64,000 bases of DNA, taken from the NCBI GenBank assembly GCA_027943335.1, contig BSBK01007038.1, positions 40,001 through 104,000 of the forward strand, in the 5' to 3' direction. Within the stretch, counting starts at the first letter, position 1; the number at the start of each line of letters is the position of its first letter. A program made the position numbers and the translations under genes. The notes beneath the pieces were generated by a model. It saw only the letters and a program-made list of their open reading frames with translations. It made no database searches and had not been told where the DNA came from. Of the stretch, positions 35,079-47,295 are shown piece after piece. Source of the DNA: Chamaecyparis obtusa. Taxonomy: Eukaryota > Streptophyta > Pinopsida > Cupressales > Cupressaceae.

Positions 35079-36849
35079 ATGGCACGAAGGAGGGAGTTAA
35101 CAGAAAAGGTTGAGTATCATGAACAGAGTGTTCATGAGGACCTCTTAGAGCAGTTTGATCATTCAACCACTGACACAATCAAAGAAAAAGCATTAGTACC
35201 CAAAAGCCCTAGGGTCAAAATAGCAGATGGCCTGTATGACAAAGGAAATTATATGAGAGACACTAACATTGAGGTCTCTGGTTTAGTACTATTCAGAGTG
35301 GGTTTCAGCCAAAGACATGCCTTTGCTCCTAGTAGCAAGGTGTGTTTGTTTGATTTAGGTAAACTTGTTGTGCCCAATGTGTTCATGGATATAGATATCA
35401 TGATCCAAGTAACATAAAGATATGATCATGTGGCTAGGATTTTTAGGGATATAAATGCAAACCCTCTAATCATTATTTCAGCTAAAGAGATCAGAGAAGT
35501 ATTTAGACTGAGTGAACCCACCAGTGATCTGGAGAAAATTAACTTTGATGAACAAAGATAGATCTATATGGCTCAGAGAGACTATCTCAAAAATGGTCCT
35601 CTGAAGGAATTTTTCAATAAAGTTGGAGGTCTGCTTATAGTAGGGCCCAATACACAAGAACCTTTCAAGATGGATTATTTTAACCCTAGCAAAAAGGGTG
35701 TGTATTTGTCTTTATCCTAGGTTTTTGGAGAACATGCCCAAGAAGATATGCCACTGCACTACATGGTCATGATGGCAAAAATTCTACACCCTTACTTGGT
35801 AGTCACTTTTGATTTTGCCCCTTTCTTGGTTGACTTGATTCATGAGGGATTAATAAGAATCCAGAGAGCCAAAGTAGACAAACCCTTTTGCTAGTATTCC
35901 TTGTTGATGTATATGTTTTTGTATAAAGGAGCCAATTATTTTTAGAAATAAATGGATCTTATGAGATAGAAGGATGGTGAATAAATGTCAGTCTAGTTGT
36001 GGAATCTAAATTTGACATGGGATAGAAATGAAAATATCTGTCACTTTTGACAGATGTTTTGCATCAAGGCTTAGGGCTCTATTGTTTCTAGAGAACCCTA
36101 GAATTCCAAAGGCCTTATTGGATCTCCTTAGACCTAATAAATGTGCCACTAGCATCAAGATTGTGCACAATTGGGGTGATTTTATCCTCTACCTAGTTTC
36201 TACTGTAATCAAGGTGTATGGTTTCAAAGGAAATCCTTTTATACTACCATATCAGGTCCCTCTCAAGATTGGTGTTGCAGAATTTTTTAGGAAACTTGGT
36301 GATTTACAAGATAATAACCTCACAAGAAGAGCTAGAGGAACTTTTATTCCTACTACCACAGTAGCCCACTAGTTTGTGATTACAAAAGGTGTGTGGTCCC
36401 ATATAGACAAAATATTGCAACCATATCACATGACGGCTTCACTTGCTACAACATCAAATCCTGAGGGTTTCTACAATGATATGTTCAAGAAGAGGACAAG
36501 GTGTGCCTGTATGGACCATGTTTTTAACTTTCCTGAGGATATTATCAGAAACATCTTTGGTTTACAAGAATAGGAAATCAGGAAGGAGAAGTAGCCAGTG
36601 TATAAAAAGACACTAGATTTTGTCTAGCATTTTGTCAAGGATTATGATCCCTTAAAGGATTTTACCCCATTTGAGAAGAAGATAGAAGCTCTCGTGAGCC
36701 ATTTTTAGGGTATCATCTAGATCCTAAATGAGAAGAAGGAAAATGTGATGCAAATTGAGCCACAGAGGGCTAGATTTTTGTTAAGTAAGCCTACATTTGC
36801 TAAAATGGTGCCCCTGAGAAGATATATGGTACAGAGGAAGGTTGGATAA
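35079..36849 (+). pseudogene. LTR-encoded ORF of D, 5' copy, part 1
   Basis: Starts at ATG 35079, at the position homologous to 55792. Recognisable blocks: KVEYHEQSVHEDLLEQFDHS, LIIISAKEIREVFRLSEPTS, FCxYSLLMYMFLYKGANYF, VHNWGDFILYLVSTVIKVYG, CACMDHVFNFPEDIIRNIF. Stops include 35415 (TAA), 35718, 35967 and 36370 (TAG), with a frameshift near 36020. The copia element E splits it at GTTGGATA. No known catalytic motif is seen, and the product is unknown. Confidence 0.7.
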
Positions 36850-38054
36850 TGTTAGGAATGAATGTTGAATATATCCCATGGGGGATTATTTTCAGCCATT
36901 ATATAGCATTTTTTGTTTCATTCATGACTGTGATTGTCATTCATGTCAACACAGTGATCTACTAAAGATTAGCAGCGAAGCAGACAGTGTTTGGGTTAGT
37001 GCAATTGGGATATTGAAGATGAAGCTATGTGTAGTTGAGGACTTTCTATATGATGTTCTATGAGATTGTGGTTAAGAGCATAGAAAAAAATTCATTTATT
37101 CATGACAGTTATGAGGAAATTAGTGGAAGCAGTATTCAGGCAGTGTTCCTAAGTAGCGGTTTGTGGAAATTAGATGATATCTCCTAATTGGGATAGAATC
37201 TAATCATGCACGATTATGAGTTAGTTGAAGACATGATGTTAGTGATGTGGTTGTGAGCACAATATTTGAGGGTGCATGAGTGAAGAATTTTCCTAATTGG
37301 AAGTCGATAGTTTTGTGTAATTTTGATGTAACGTGTGGAAACTTTTATTTTGTAATTTGTATGCCGACTCATTTGTAATTACTTGAGTGTGGTATAAAGG
37401 AAGGAATTTTTTCCTTGTTCTAATATGAGTGAGATATGTGTGTGTAATGATAAATTGAATAAAGGAATTATGAAAGAGAATTTTTGGAAAGAGGATATGC
37501 GAAGTTCAGAGATCTGGTATTGAGATCTGAAGAAGCAGTTGGTGCAGTTTGGCACAATTAGAGAAGGAGTATTGAATTGTTTAGATAAGTAATCTTTTGG
37601 TATTATTATGTTGAGTAATACATAGATTAGTTGGACAGTGAGTGCAATGATCTTACCCTGAAGCTATTTGGGCAGTGGGTCCTTCTGTCTTCCATAACTC
37701 CTAACAGAGTTAGAATCTTTCAACAAAGATTCAAAGTCTCCTAATAGGGACTCATATGTACTAAATGTATTTCATAAGAATCCTAAAAGAGTCCATCCTC
37801 TCACAAGGAACTTTCATATTAGTGCATCTTTTGTGGGCATCATTCTCACGAAGGTTTACTCTTTGATCAAGAGGTTCCCTAGTCAGCATATCTTGTGTCA
37901 TTGTGTTATTGTGCATGTATATCTTTCTATGGTTGTTGATTACATTGCTTAAATCATTAAAATCTATTAAGGTTGATAAAAAATTTATTTATCTGATAAC
38001 TAATTCACCCGCCCTCCCCCTCTTAGTTATCTTGGTGGACTTTACTTTCTAACA
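36850..38054 (+). repeat. 5' LTR of element E
   Basis: 1,205 bp. A TATA box TATAAA is at 37393-37398, followed by AAGGAAGGAATTTTTTCC. The repeated CTCCTAACAG phrases near 37690-37790 are present in both LTRs. Confidence 0.94.
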
Positions 38055-38056
38055 AT

Positions 38057-38067
38057 TGGTATTAGAG
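38057..38067 (+). other. Primer binding site of element E
   Basis: TGGTATTAGAG, the initiator-Met PBS with C to T at position 7, two bases after the LTR. Confidence 0.8.
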
Positions 38068-38110
38068 TAGCAAGTCCTTGAAGGAAAATTTTAACAGCTT
38101 AAGGAGATCC

Positions 38111-38718
38111 ATGGTGAATTTCAGGAAAGAAAGCCCTAAGTTTGATGGAGTAAATTTTGACAGCTGGAAAGAAAAGGTGAAGACACACTTACGTTGTTTA
38201 GGACTAGGTTATTGATTAATTACAAAGAATCAGAAGACTATCATTGATGAGGATAAGAATGAAGATTGTACTAATGAGGATAGAGATCTATTTATGTGTA
38301 ACATACTTGCCAGAGAAGCACTCTTGTTAGTCCGTCCAGAAAATGAATACAGTCAGGTAAAATATCTAAGACATCTTATGAAATTTGGTTAGCTTTACAG
38401 TCTACTTTTCAAGGTGATGAACATGCTAAGAAAGTCAGATTACATAATTGGATATGTGCATTTGAAGATATAAGAATGATGGAAGATGAATCTATTAGAA
38501 GCTATATTGGTAGAATGTTAGAAATTGTTGTAGGTATAAAATCTTATGCAGGAACCAAGACAAAGAATGAAGTGATATGGAAAATTATGAGGACATTGAC
38601 TCTTGCATTTAAGCAGACAACACATATGATTGAAAAAGTTATTCCTTGTACTATGAAATTTACCAGAGAGACTCTTCTTGGAAGATTGGAAGTAGCAGAG
38701 ATGAACTTGAGGCTATGA
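38111..38718 (+). pseudogene. Gag of element E
   Basis: Begins MVNFRKESPKFDGVNFDSWK, the copia gag N-terminus. A TAG/TGA-type stop is near 38213. A frameshift near 38370 leads to the second part (MMEDESIRSYIGRMLEIVVG, FTRETLLGRLEVAEMNL). A stop at 38716 separates it from the zinc knuckle part, which continues in the same frame at 38734. Confidence 0.85.
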
Positions 38719-38733
38719 GGAGACTTACCTACA

Positions 38734-39384
38734 ATGGAGACAACATTTAGTGCTCTTAGTGTTTGCCCTAATTTGTCAAGCATCATAAGTGTGAGTGGAG
38801 ATTATGCTAGCAGTAGTAGATCTAGAAATGAAGAAGACAGGAATATTGAAGAAGGTATTGCCTTGCTTGTGAAAAGAGAACCAGATGGTAAGAAAATTTT
38901 TAAATGTTGGACTTGTCAAGAATATGGTCATTTTGCATCTAAATGTCCTAAGAGAGTTAAGAAGTATAGAAACAACTTTAAGCCTAGAAGATCTAAAGAA
39001 TGTTACTATGCAAATGATGAAGAACTTGAAGCTAGTTTGGAGAAATCTTTGAGTGAAAGTGATACTGAGAATAATGATGATATAGGATTTGTAGCAATAA
39101 AAGAAGAAAATCCTGAAACTAAAATTAAGGAAGAAAAAGCTTTAGTTTCTCAAGTAGAAAAGAAAGCTGATTGGATTGTAGATAGTGGTTGTTCACATCA
39201 TATGATTGGTGACATGAAAAAATTCATAAAGTTTAACAATTATGATGGAGGATTTGTTAGAGTTGGAAACAATGCACCTTGTTTGATTAAAGGTATAGGA
39301 TCTATTACTCTTGATGGAAAGACTAATACTGATGATGTTTACTTTGTGTATGGTTTGAAACATAATCTTTTGAGTGTTGGATAG
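38734..39384 (+). pseudogene. Zinc knuckle and protease of element E
   Basis: The CCHC knuckle CWTCQEYGHFASKC lies at about 38905-38946, then an acidic linker. The protease active site is in DWIVDSGCSHHMIGD (DSG at 39181-39189), and CLIKGIGSITL follows. It ends at TAG 39382, where a Gln is usual (SVG-LVDKGY). Confidence 0.9.
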
Positions 39385-40323
39385 CTAGTTGATAAGGGAT
39401 ATCAAGTTTGGTTTATTGAGAAAACTTGTGTAATCAAAGACAGAGATAGTAATTTGATTGGCACTGGATCTAGAACCAGAGGTAATGTGTTTCAGTTGAA
39501 TCCTATTGAGATGACATGTTTGATTACTAAGATTGATGACAATTGGTTATGGCATAGAAGATTTTGTCATATAAACAATGATAACATTGTGAAAGTGAGT
39601 GTTACACTTTCAGTAAGAGATTTTCCTAAAATTATGAAGCCTACTAACATGATTTGCAAAGAATGTGTGATGGCTAAACAAAAGAGAAGCTCATTTCCTC
39701 ACAAGAAGTTTACAATAGCAGAGAATTTGGAGATTGTTCATATAGATTTGACCAGTCCTACAAGGACTAGAGGGTTCTGTAGAGAAAGGTACTTTATGAT
39801 TCTTGTTGATGATTTTACAGGAATGATGTGGATTGCATTTCTTAAAGACAAATCTGAAGCATTTGATAAGTTTAAGATCATTAAGAACAAAGTTGAGAAT
39901 GAATCTGGAATGAAGATTAAATGTTTGAGATCAGATAGAGGTGGAGAATTTACTTCAAAACAATTTAACATTTTTTGTGAAGTGAATGGTATTAAGAGAC
40001 AGTTGTTAGCCCCTAGGACACCTAGACAAAATGGTATTGCAGAAAGGAGGAACAGATCAGTAACTGAAGTAGAAAGAGCTATGTTCTTTGATAATGACTT
40101 GGAAAAGATATTCTGGAGAGAAGTAGTGAACACAATAATGTATACAATGAACAAAGTACAAATCAGAGCAAACACAAACAAGACACCCTATGAACTATGG
40201 TTTGGACATGCACCACCAGTTAAGTATTTTAGAATTTTTGGAAGAAAATGTTATATTAAGAGAAATGATGACATTGGAAAGTTTGATCCTAGAAGTGATG
40301 AAGGTATATTTCTTGGATATTAA
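39385..40323 (+). pseudogene. Integrase of element E
   Basis: GAG-pre-integrase and HHCC finger (LWHRRFCHINNDN, then MICKECVMAK), then the core with VHIDLTSPTRTRG and LVDDFTGMMW (Asp), CLRSDRGGEF (Asp) and RTPRQNGIAERRNRS (Glu), followed by NKTPYELWFGHAPP. The open part runs 289 codons. It ends at TAA 40321 in the FLGY block, where Ser is usual. Confidence 0.93.
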
Positions 40324-41861
40324 TTGAAGAGAAAAGCTTATAGATGTTACAATAAGAGAACTAAGACTATTGTTGAGAGTGAAAATGTTAAAGTTGATGA
40401 CAAGTTTAGAATTCAAGAAAGAATGTTTGATTATGAATCAAATGAAGGAACTCAGCCTAGACCTAATCTAGAGACTACTGAATTATTCTATGAAACTGAC
40501 AGTGATTTGTTGAATGAAATCCATAGTGAAGAAACCATTGAAGAACCTACAACAAAAACAAGTACTAAGACAATGACACCTAACAAGAATCTATTAAGGA
40601 ATCATCCTACTGAGAATATTATTGGAAGCATAGACAAAAGAGTTTTGACACGAAATAAGGTACAAGAACAGTTGTGTTTGATTTCTCAAATTGAACCTAA
40701 ATCTACTACTGAAGCTTGTGAAGATGAACATGGGATTAAAGCCATGAAAGAAGAATTGAATCAAATTGAAAAGAACAAGACATGGGAATTGGTCCCTAGA
40801 CCTAAAGATAAGAATGTTATAGGAAAAAAATGGGTATTCAAAAATAAGATGAATGAACAAGGAGAAGTAGTAAGGAACAAAGAAATATTGGTATGTAAAG
40901 GATACTCACAGCAAGAAGGAATTGACTATGAAGAAACATTTGCACCAGTAGCAAGAATTGAAGTAGTAAGAATGTTTTTGGCCTATGGAGCTTACAAGAA
41001 ATTCAAAGTGTATCAGATGGATGTGAAGTCAGCTTTTTTGAATGGAGAATTGGAAGAAGAAGTCTACATTGAGCATCCTGAAGGTTTTCCTTTAACTCAA
41101 GAAGGAGACATGGTATGTAAACTAAAGAAATCTTTATATGGACTAAAGAAAGCACCTATAACTTGGTAGTGAGATTGGATAAGTATTTGTTAAAGTTAGG
41201 ATTTAAAAAAGGCACAACTGATAGCAACCTATACACAAAGGAAATTGAAAATGGTTTGTTGGTTGTTGTTATTTTTGTTGATGATATTATCTTTGGAGGA
41301 GAAGATGAAGCTAGTGATAAATTTGCAGATGAAATGAAGACTGAATTTGAAATGAGTATGATTGGTGAAATGAAATACTTTTTAGGATTGTAGATAAGAC
41401 AAAACAGTGATGGTATCTTTGTAAGTTAGAAAAAGTACTTGAATGATTTATTAAAGAGATTTGGAATGGAGAATTGTAAATTAGTTGGAACACCTATGGT
41501 AACTAGACACAAGCTATCTAGCACAGATGAGACTCCTATAGTGGAACATAAGAAGTATAGATCTATGATTGGAAGATTAAAATATTTGACTCATACAAGA
41601 CTTGATATAGCACATTCAGTTGGAATTGTAGCAAGATTTCAAGCTGAACCTAGAGAATCACATTATGCAGCAGTAAAGAGGATATTGAGATACTTAAGAG
41701 GCACAATTGAGTATGGATTATGGTATGAAAAATTTGATGATTTTACCCTATGTGCATATACAGATGTTGATTGGGGAGGTAGTGTTGATGATAAAAAGAG
41801 CACCAGTGGTGGAGAATTTTTCCTTGGAGGAAGATTAGTTTCTTGGCTAAGAAAGACGTAG
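40324..41861 (+). pseudogene. Integrase tail and reverse transcriptase of element E
   Basis: The tail and linker lead to the RT block [20 protein letters not shown], then [33 protein letters not shown] and [14 protein letters not shown] one-base loss near 41165 changes the frame. The catalytic box is FVDD at 41274-41285. TAG codons at 41391, 41427 and 41859 fall at likely Gln positions. The remainder reads YRSMIGRLKYLTHTRLDIAH. Confidence 0.92.
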
Positions 41862-42229
41862 AATTGTATTTCACAGAGCACAGCAGAAGAAGAGTATGTG
41901 GTAGTAGCAAAAAATTGTAATCAGATAATTTGGATGAAGAAAATGTTGAAGGATATTGGAATAAAATTTGTTGAGCCTTTTGTTATACATTTTGATAACA
42001 CCAGGACAGTTATTATGTCTAAGAATCATGTGTTATATTCTAAGACAAAGCATATAGAGATAAAGTATCATGTAGTGAGAGAGAAAGATGCAAAGAAAGA
42101 AGTCAAACTTGAGTACATAAGCACAAAGGAGTAGATTGCAGACATATTTACAAAACCTTTTCCTAAAGATACATTTGAGTATCTAAGAGGTATGCTTGGG
42201 GTTATGCCCCAGCATACTTTTGAGAAGTG
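41740..42229 (+). pseudogene. RNase H of element E
   Basis: Copia RNase H: CAYTDVDWGGSVDDKKSTSG, SLVSW-type block (RLVSWLRKT), STAEEEYVVVAKN, then HFDNTRTVIMSKN and the terminal IADIFTKPFPKDTFEYLRG. TAG at 41859 and 42132 interrupt it. It ends near 42229 (TGA). Confidence 0.9.
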
Positions 42230-42594
42230 ATGCAGATTATTGCATCTATCCAGTGGTATATGAGCCTTATCTATCTTCTGGACTGGATGTTGGTACTTCC
42301 TCTATGGGGTAGTATGTGTATCTGAGCTGAGTCATGAGGACTCTAGTGAATGTATTTTCTGAATAGTGTCTTTTGACATTGAAGTTTTTGACATAATGAT
42401 GAAACATTTGTCATTGATGTTAATGGGGGAGAAGTATACATGAAAAACCATCTATTGGAGAGAGATAAATAGGAAAATGAAGCAAGATTTGGTTGATGAA
42501 GAAGACTTGGAAGCATTTTCAGAGCAACAGTGTTGGATTTATGGAACTTGGATGTTTTTTCATCTATGTTACCATCAATGCCAATTGGGGAGAT
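42230..42594 (+). other. Noncoding 3' spacer and PPT of element E
   Basis: About 365 bp between pol and the 3' LTR, without coding signal. The last bases TTGGGGAGAT form the polypurine tract before TGTTAGG. Confidence 0.7.
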
Positions 42595-43793
42595 TGTTAG
42601 GAATGAATGTTGAATATATCCTATAGGGGAGTATTTTTAGCCATTCTATAGTAGTTGTTGTTGCATTCATGATTGTGATTGTCATTGATGTCAACAGAGT
42701 GATCTACTGAAGATTAGCAGTGAAGAAGATAGTGTTTGGGTTAGCGCACTTGGGATATTGAAGATGAAGCTATGCATATTTGAGGACTTACTCTATGATG
42801 TTCTATGAGATTGAGGTTAAGAGCATAGATGGAAATTCATTTATTCATGACAGTTATGAGGAAATCAGTGGAAGCAATATTCAAGCAGTGTTCTTGAGTA
42901 GCAGTTTGTGGAAATCAAATGATATCTCCTAATCGGCATAGAATCTGATCAAGTGTAGTTATGAGGTAGTTGAATACATGATGTTAGTGACATGGTCATG
43001 ATTTTAAGATCTAAGGTCACACGAGTGAAGAATTTTCTTAATTGGAAGCTGACAGTTTTGTGTAATTTTGATGTAATGTGTGGAAACTTTTATTTTGTAA
43101 TTTGTATGTTGACTCATTTGTAATTACTTGAGTGTGGTATAAAGGAAGGAATTTTTTCCTTGTTGTAATATGAGTGAGATATGTGTGTGTAATGATAAAT
43201 TGAATGAAGGAATTGTGAAAGGGAATTTGTGGAAAGAGGATATGCGAAGTTTAGAGATCTGGTATTGAGATCTGACGAAGCAGTTTGTGCGATTTGGCAC
43301 AATCAGAGAAGGAGTATTGAATTATTGAGATAATTAATCTTTTGTTATTATTCTATTGAGTAATACATAGATCATTTGGATAGTGAGTTCAGTGATCTTA
43401 CCTTGAAGCTGTTTGGGTAGTGGGTCCTTTTGTCTTCCATAACTCCTAACAGAGTTAGAATCTTTTAGCAGAGATTCAAAGTCTCCTAACAGGGACTCAT
43501 ATGTACTAAATTTATTTCATAAGACTCCTAACAAATTCCATCCTCTCACAAGGAACTTTCATATTAGTGCATCTTTTGTGGGCATCATTCCCACTAGGGT
43601 TTACTCTTTGATCAAGAGGTTCCCTAGTCAACATATCTTGTGTCATTGTGTTATTGTGCATGTATATCTTTCTATGGTTGTCGATTACATTTCTTACATG
43701 GTTAAAATCTATTAAGGATGATAAAAGTTGTATTTATCTAATAACTGATTGACCCCCCCTCTCAATTATCTTGGTGGACTTTACTTTCTAACA
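42595..43793 (+). repeat. 3' LTR of element E
   Basis: 1,199 bp, the partner of 36850-38054. TATAAA at 43138-43143. Ends TTCTAACA followed by the target duplication. Confidence 0.94.
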
Positions 43794-45798
43794 GATACAG
43801 TGTGGTCATACCAGGACCAAACAAACAAAAAGAAACCAGAAGGTCACAAGATATCCCTTCCACTTCTAAGGAAGCTTAAATTCGGGATAAAATAGAGGAT
43901 GCTCCAAGATCGCCATAAAATCAACCAATTGAGATTGATTATAATTCTCCACCTCCACCATAAAGGCAAAAATTGGAAGAAAGGCCTACACAAGTTGAGG
44001 AGGAATATTCTCCTATGCAATCACCTCTAAATCTTGTAGGTCATCAAGAGGTGGAAAAACAACTACAAAATTTGGGTATTTTAGGTAAAATATGCATGAC
44101 CTATGAAGAGATAAATGAGGGAGTGCCAGAGCCACCCAAGGAACCTGAATCAGACCTAATAGTAGGGGAATTGGCTAGAAAGGAACTGGATCCTATCACC
44201 AAGTAGGTATGTGATGAGTTCCTTGAAGATGATGCCTTTGTCAAGGCTAGGATCCTGCATGGAATTCTTGTGGAAATTGCACTTAAATCAATTCAAGGAA
44301 ACCTATAAAAAAAGAGAGGAAGAAAATTCACAGAAAGACCTCAAGATCATAGAAAATGATGTAAGAAAAGAAATGACAGAGAGGTTTGAAAAAATCACTC
44401 TAGAGCAAGGGAGAGAACTAGTAAAGAATGCAGGGGTGCTCATTCTCCCTGAGTGGGAAATTGTTGATGCAATGGTCCTTGATGTTGTTAGAAAATAGAT
44501 CACACCAGCCCACAAGACCAAAGAGGAGGTAGAGCAAGCAATTAAAGGTATCACCTTTAGTGATGACCATCAAGCTTTGTTCATGTGGTCTCTTAAGAAG
44601 AATGAAAATAATAAAGGTAAACAAATAGTTAGGGGTGATCTTTTAGGAATTTTTCTAGTACAGAGGGTCAGTGAGACCTCAATCATTGAAGCATCAAGCA
44701 TGGCTTTGGAAATAGCCAAACTCTATATGAAGGTGGCAGAGAGGGAAGCTAGGGAGAAATAAGAGCTCACTTTAAAGCTAGAGATAGTGTTGAAGGCTTA
44801 TGGAGAGATGAAAAAGATATCAATTAGAAGGATAAGTTAATAGAAGACTTAAGAAAGAGGTTAGGAGAGCAAGGCCCAATCCATGTATCAGAATAGCTAC
44901 AAATTGCTTCCTCCCCTTCTATTCCCCCTTCATCTAGTCCTATAATAGAATTCCCCCCCTTCCCTTTACCTCCATGTATTGAGTATGATGAAATAAAATA
45001 TAGAGAGGTATTGGAAATTGAGAGGTGGGATCTCTTGGAGAAGGCAAAGAAATTGAGAAATGAGAGACAATTATTTGAGTAGGGTCAGCTAGAAGTGTCC
45101 ATGAAATATGAAGAAAAAATAAGAGACACAATTTTGCAGTTTGCTGAGGATGTTGAGCCTAAGGAAATTTATAAGTTTGGAGAGGAGTTAGTTAAAATTT
45201 TGAATTCTTTTAAAGAAGTGGCCACTGTAGACCCAATTTTGGATAGGTGGGTTGCCAGGAAAGATAGGTTAAAATTATTCTATTCTTTGTTTAAAGCTCA
45301 AAAATTTGTAGATGAACAGTTCAAAAGTACCTATAAATTTGTTAAAACCTTATTTGAGTTTGTAGTGAGAAGCGAAAACTTAAAGAGAAAGGCATCAGTC
45401 CTAAGGGCAAGATATTACCAAGATTGCTTTTAAATGTTTCCTGACCTTTTCAACAAGAATGGAATTTTAAAAGACAAAAAGGTATGGTTAGGATAAGTAG
45501 ATGAAGAATTTTCAACCAGGGTAAGCATCATCTTAAGTACAGATAGAAATATTCTATTTGTTAGACAGTTGAAATATTACAAGATGCTAGAGTACATTTT
45601 GAATCCCTAAACAAGGAGGTCCATCAGGTAAAATTTGATTGGGATACTTTGGTGTAGAAGAAAGATGAGGTGTTAGATTTCCATTGGCCTAGTGAAGAGG
45701 TATACACATCTTGGGAAACTACATATTCTTCGAAGGATGCAAAGAATGAATAGGCACCTACTGAAGCTGCAACAGGTGGCACTTCTTCAACTCCTTGA
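43794..45798 (+). pseudogene. LTR-encoded ORF of D, 5' copy, part 2
   Basis: Continuation after E. It includes a Pro/Ser-rich basic segment, EERPTQVEEEYSP, KELDPITK, a region KKNENNKGKQIVRGDLLG, a coiled-coil stretch (ALEIAKLYMKVAEREAREK) and KIRDTILQFAEDVEPKEI. It ends at TGA 45796. Stops shared with the 3' copy are at 44204, 44496 and 44760; a frameshift lies near 44250. Confidence 0.68.
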
Positions 45799-46032
45799 AG
45801 CAAGGAAAATAGCATGAAATATCTCACATAGTTAAGGCAAACACAAAAGCAACACTTGGCAGAAGTTGAACTGACTTTGGAACTTGTGGCAAATTTTGGC
45901 GCTCAAGTGAATAAGCAACTTTGCAAAAATGTAACAAAAAAGTGTTGTATCTATAAAATTTTGGTCTTATATAATTGTCATTATTTTGTCTCTTCTAAAA
46001 TGATTTGAAGCTTGTTTACAATCCTTGTGTTC

Positions 46033-46039
46033 TATAAAA
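46033..46039 (+). promoter_or_regulatory. TATA box in the D 5' LTR
   Basis: TATAAAA in TTCTATAAAAGGATT, conserved at 59757-59763 in the 3' LTR. It lies about 235 bp after the LTR ORF and 0.9 kb before the LTR end, which puts the ORF in U3. Confidence 0.55.
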
Positions 46040-46958
46040 GGATTCCCAGGATCACTTTAGAAGGACCAGAGGTTGAACATTAGATTGACAAGTTTTGAGT
46101 CTAGGGTACAGTAGATTGTATTAAGTCATTTTTTAATATAGAAGAGAAATTATTACTATTTTTTTGCCAATATTCTAATGGCTTATATTCTAAAGCATTG
46201 TGTATACATGAAAGATGATTCAGAAAGTTGAATAAAATATAGGGTTTACATCTCTCCTTTATGTATTATTTCTTTGAGTTATGAATTTTCAAATTCATTG
46301 CATGGAATTTCTCTTTGTATGTGTTGTCATTCTTTAGATTTGATCTAAGGATCAAATTAAATAATCTTTGGATATAACACTAATTCTCTAGGGTTTGCAT
46401 AAGGATATCGATAAGTAGTGTGAATTTAGGAGTTCTCTAATTAAAATTATCACAAGGTGGTAGTATTTTCTGAGATTATAAATCATCAAAGTTCAATATA
46501 TTGTCTATGTGCTTCACTTTGCAGTAAGATATTACCCAATGGATAAGGCACTAGCCAACAGTGAACCTATTTTATAGAAAAAATTTCTTAATGAAGTCTT
46601 ACTGTATTCCTAATTTTGATATAAATCTGTCAAGATCTTTCAGGTATAGTGACCTACAAGTTGTATTTTATCAAATGGTAATGGATAATCAATGAATGAG
46701 TGGCTACCATTTAGTATTTTCTTACCATCTATCTATTTTTTTGAAATCCAGTCTATGATTGTTGAAGTAAGGTTTGTTTTACTGTATTAGGAGTACCCTC
46801 GTTAGATTTTCAGAGCCAGAAGTGTAGAGGGAAATCTTATCCCTATAGTTGGTCCAGTCATCTTCAATTTCATATTTGGATCTAACCCCTCCTTAAAAAA
46901 CTATAGATGTATTGGTTGTTACTAATAGCATAAAGTCCAGTTTGAGGAACCAACAAAA

Positions 46959-46976
46959 TGGTGACTCCACTGGGGA
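46959..46976 (+). other. Primer binding site of element D
   Basis: TGGTGACTCCACTGGGGA, three bases after the LTR. It starts with the TGG expected opposite a tRNA CCA end but is not the initiator-Met type used by the other elements here. The matching tRNA was not identified. Confidence 0.75.
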
Positions 46977-47295
46977 ATAGAGATGATACAGTTATGATGA
47001 ATCTAAATAGAAGATCTCTGGTATTATAAATTTGTGTCAAATAATGTAGGTACAAGTTGTACTAGACTCTGTTCCTTCTTATTTTTCAAAACCAGTTAGT
47101 CACCATTGAAGTACATAGAATTATCTGCAATTCTATGCAGTATCAGTAAAAAAATTACCAAGATTTTCATTGTCTTTTCTTATCATTATTTGAGGTATTC
47201 TTGGAATACTAGTACTCTTATGTTGGGTGGCGACTCTGAGAATCTCTGCAACAGTGTTGAGTAAAAATAAAAATTGTTTATAACACTTTCCAAAT
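46977..47295 (+). other. Leader of element D
   Basis: About 320 bp between PBS and gag. A second PBS-like string TGGCGACTCTG occurs near 47228. No coding signal. Confidence 0.5.

Larger units (their letters stand above)
36850..43793 (+). mobile_element. Element E: Ty1/copia retrotransposon in the D LTR
   Basis: 6,944 bp with LTRs 36850-38054 and 42595-43793, both TGTTAGGAATG to CTAACA. Flanking bases GATAA (36845-36849) and GATAC (43794-43798) are a 5-bp target duplication with one mismatch. PBS, gag, protease, integrase, RT, RNase H and PPT are in copia order on the plus strand. It is the best preserved copia pol here, yet its LTRs differ by roughly one base in eight to ten by eye, so it is not recent. 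Confidence 0.96.
33711..46955 (+). repeat. 5' LTR of element D, interrupted by E
   Basis: Starts TGTTAGCACT and ends GAACCAACA before the PBS. Bases 33711-36849 match 54424 to about 57522, and 43794-46955 match from there to 60647. The first 1.37 kb is noncoding and contains a degenerate repeat of about 225 bp near 34200, 34430 and 34660 (core GACAACCATTGAT). The ORF occupies 35079-45798 (with E removed), and the R/U5 end is about 0.9 kb. Confidence 0.88.
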
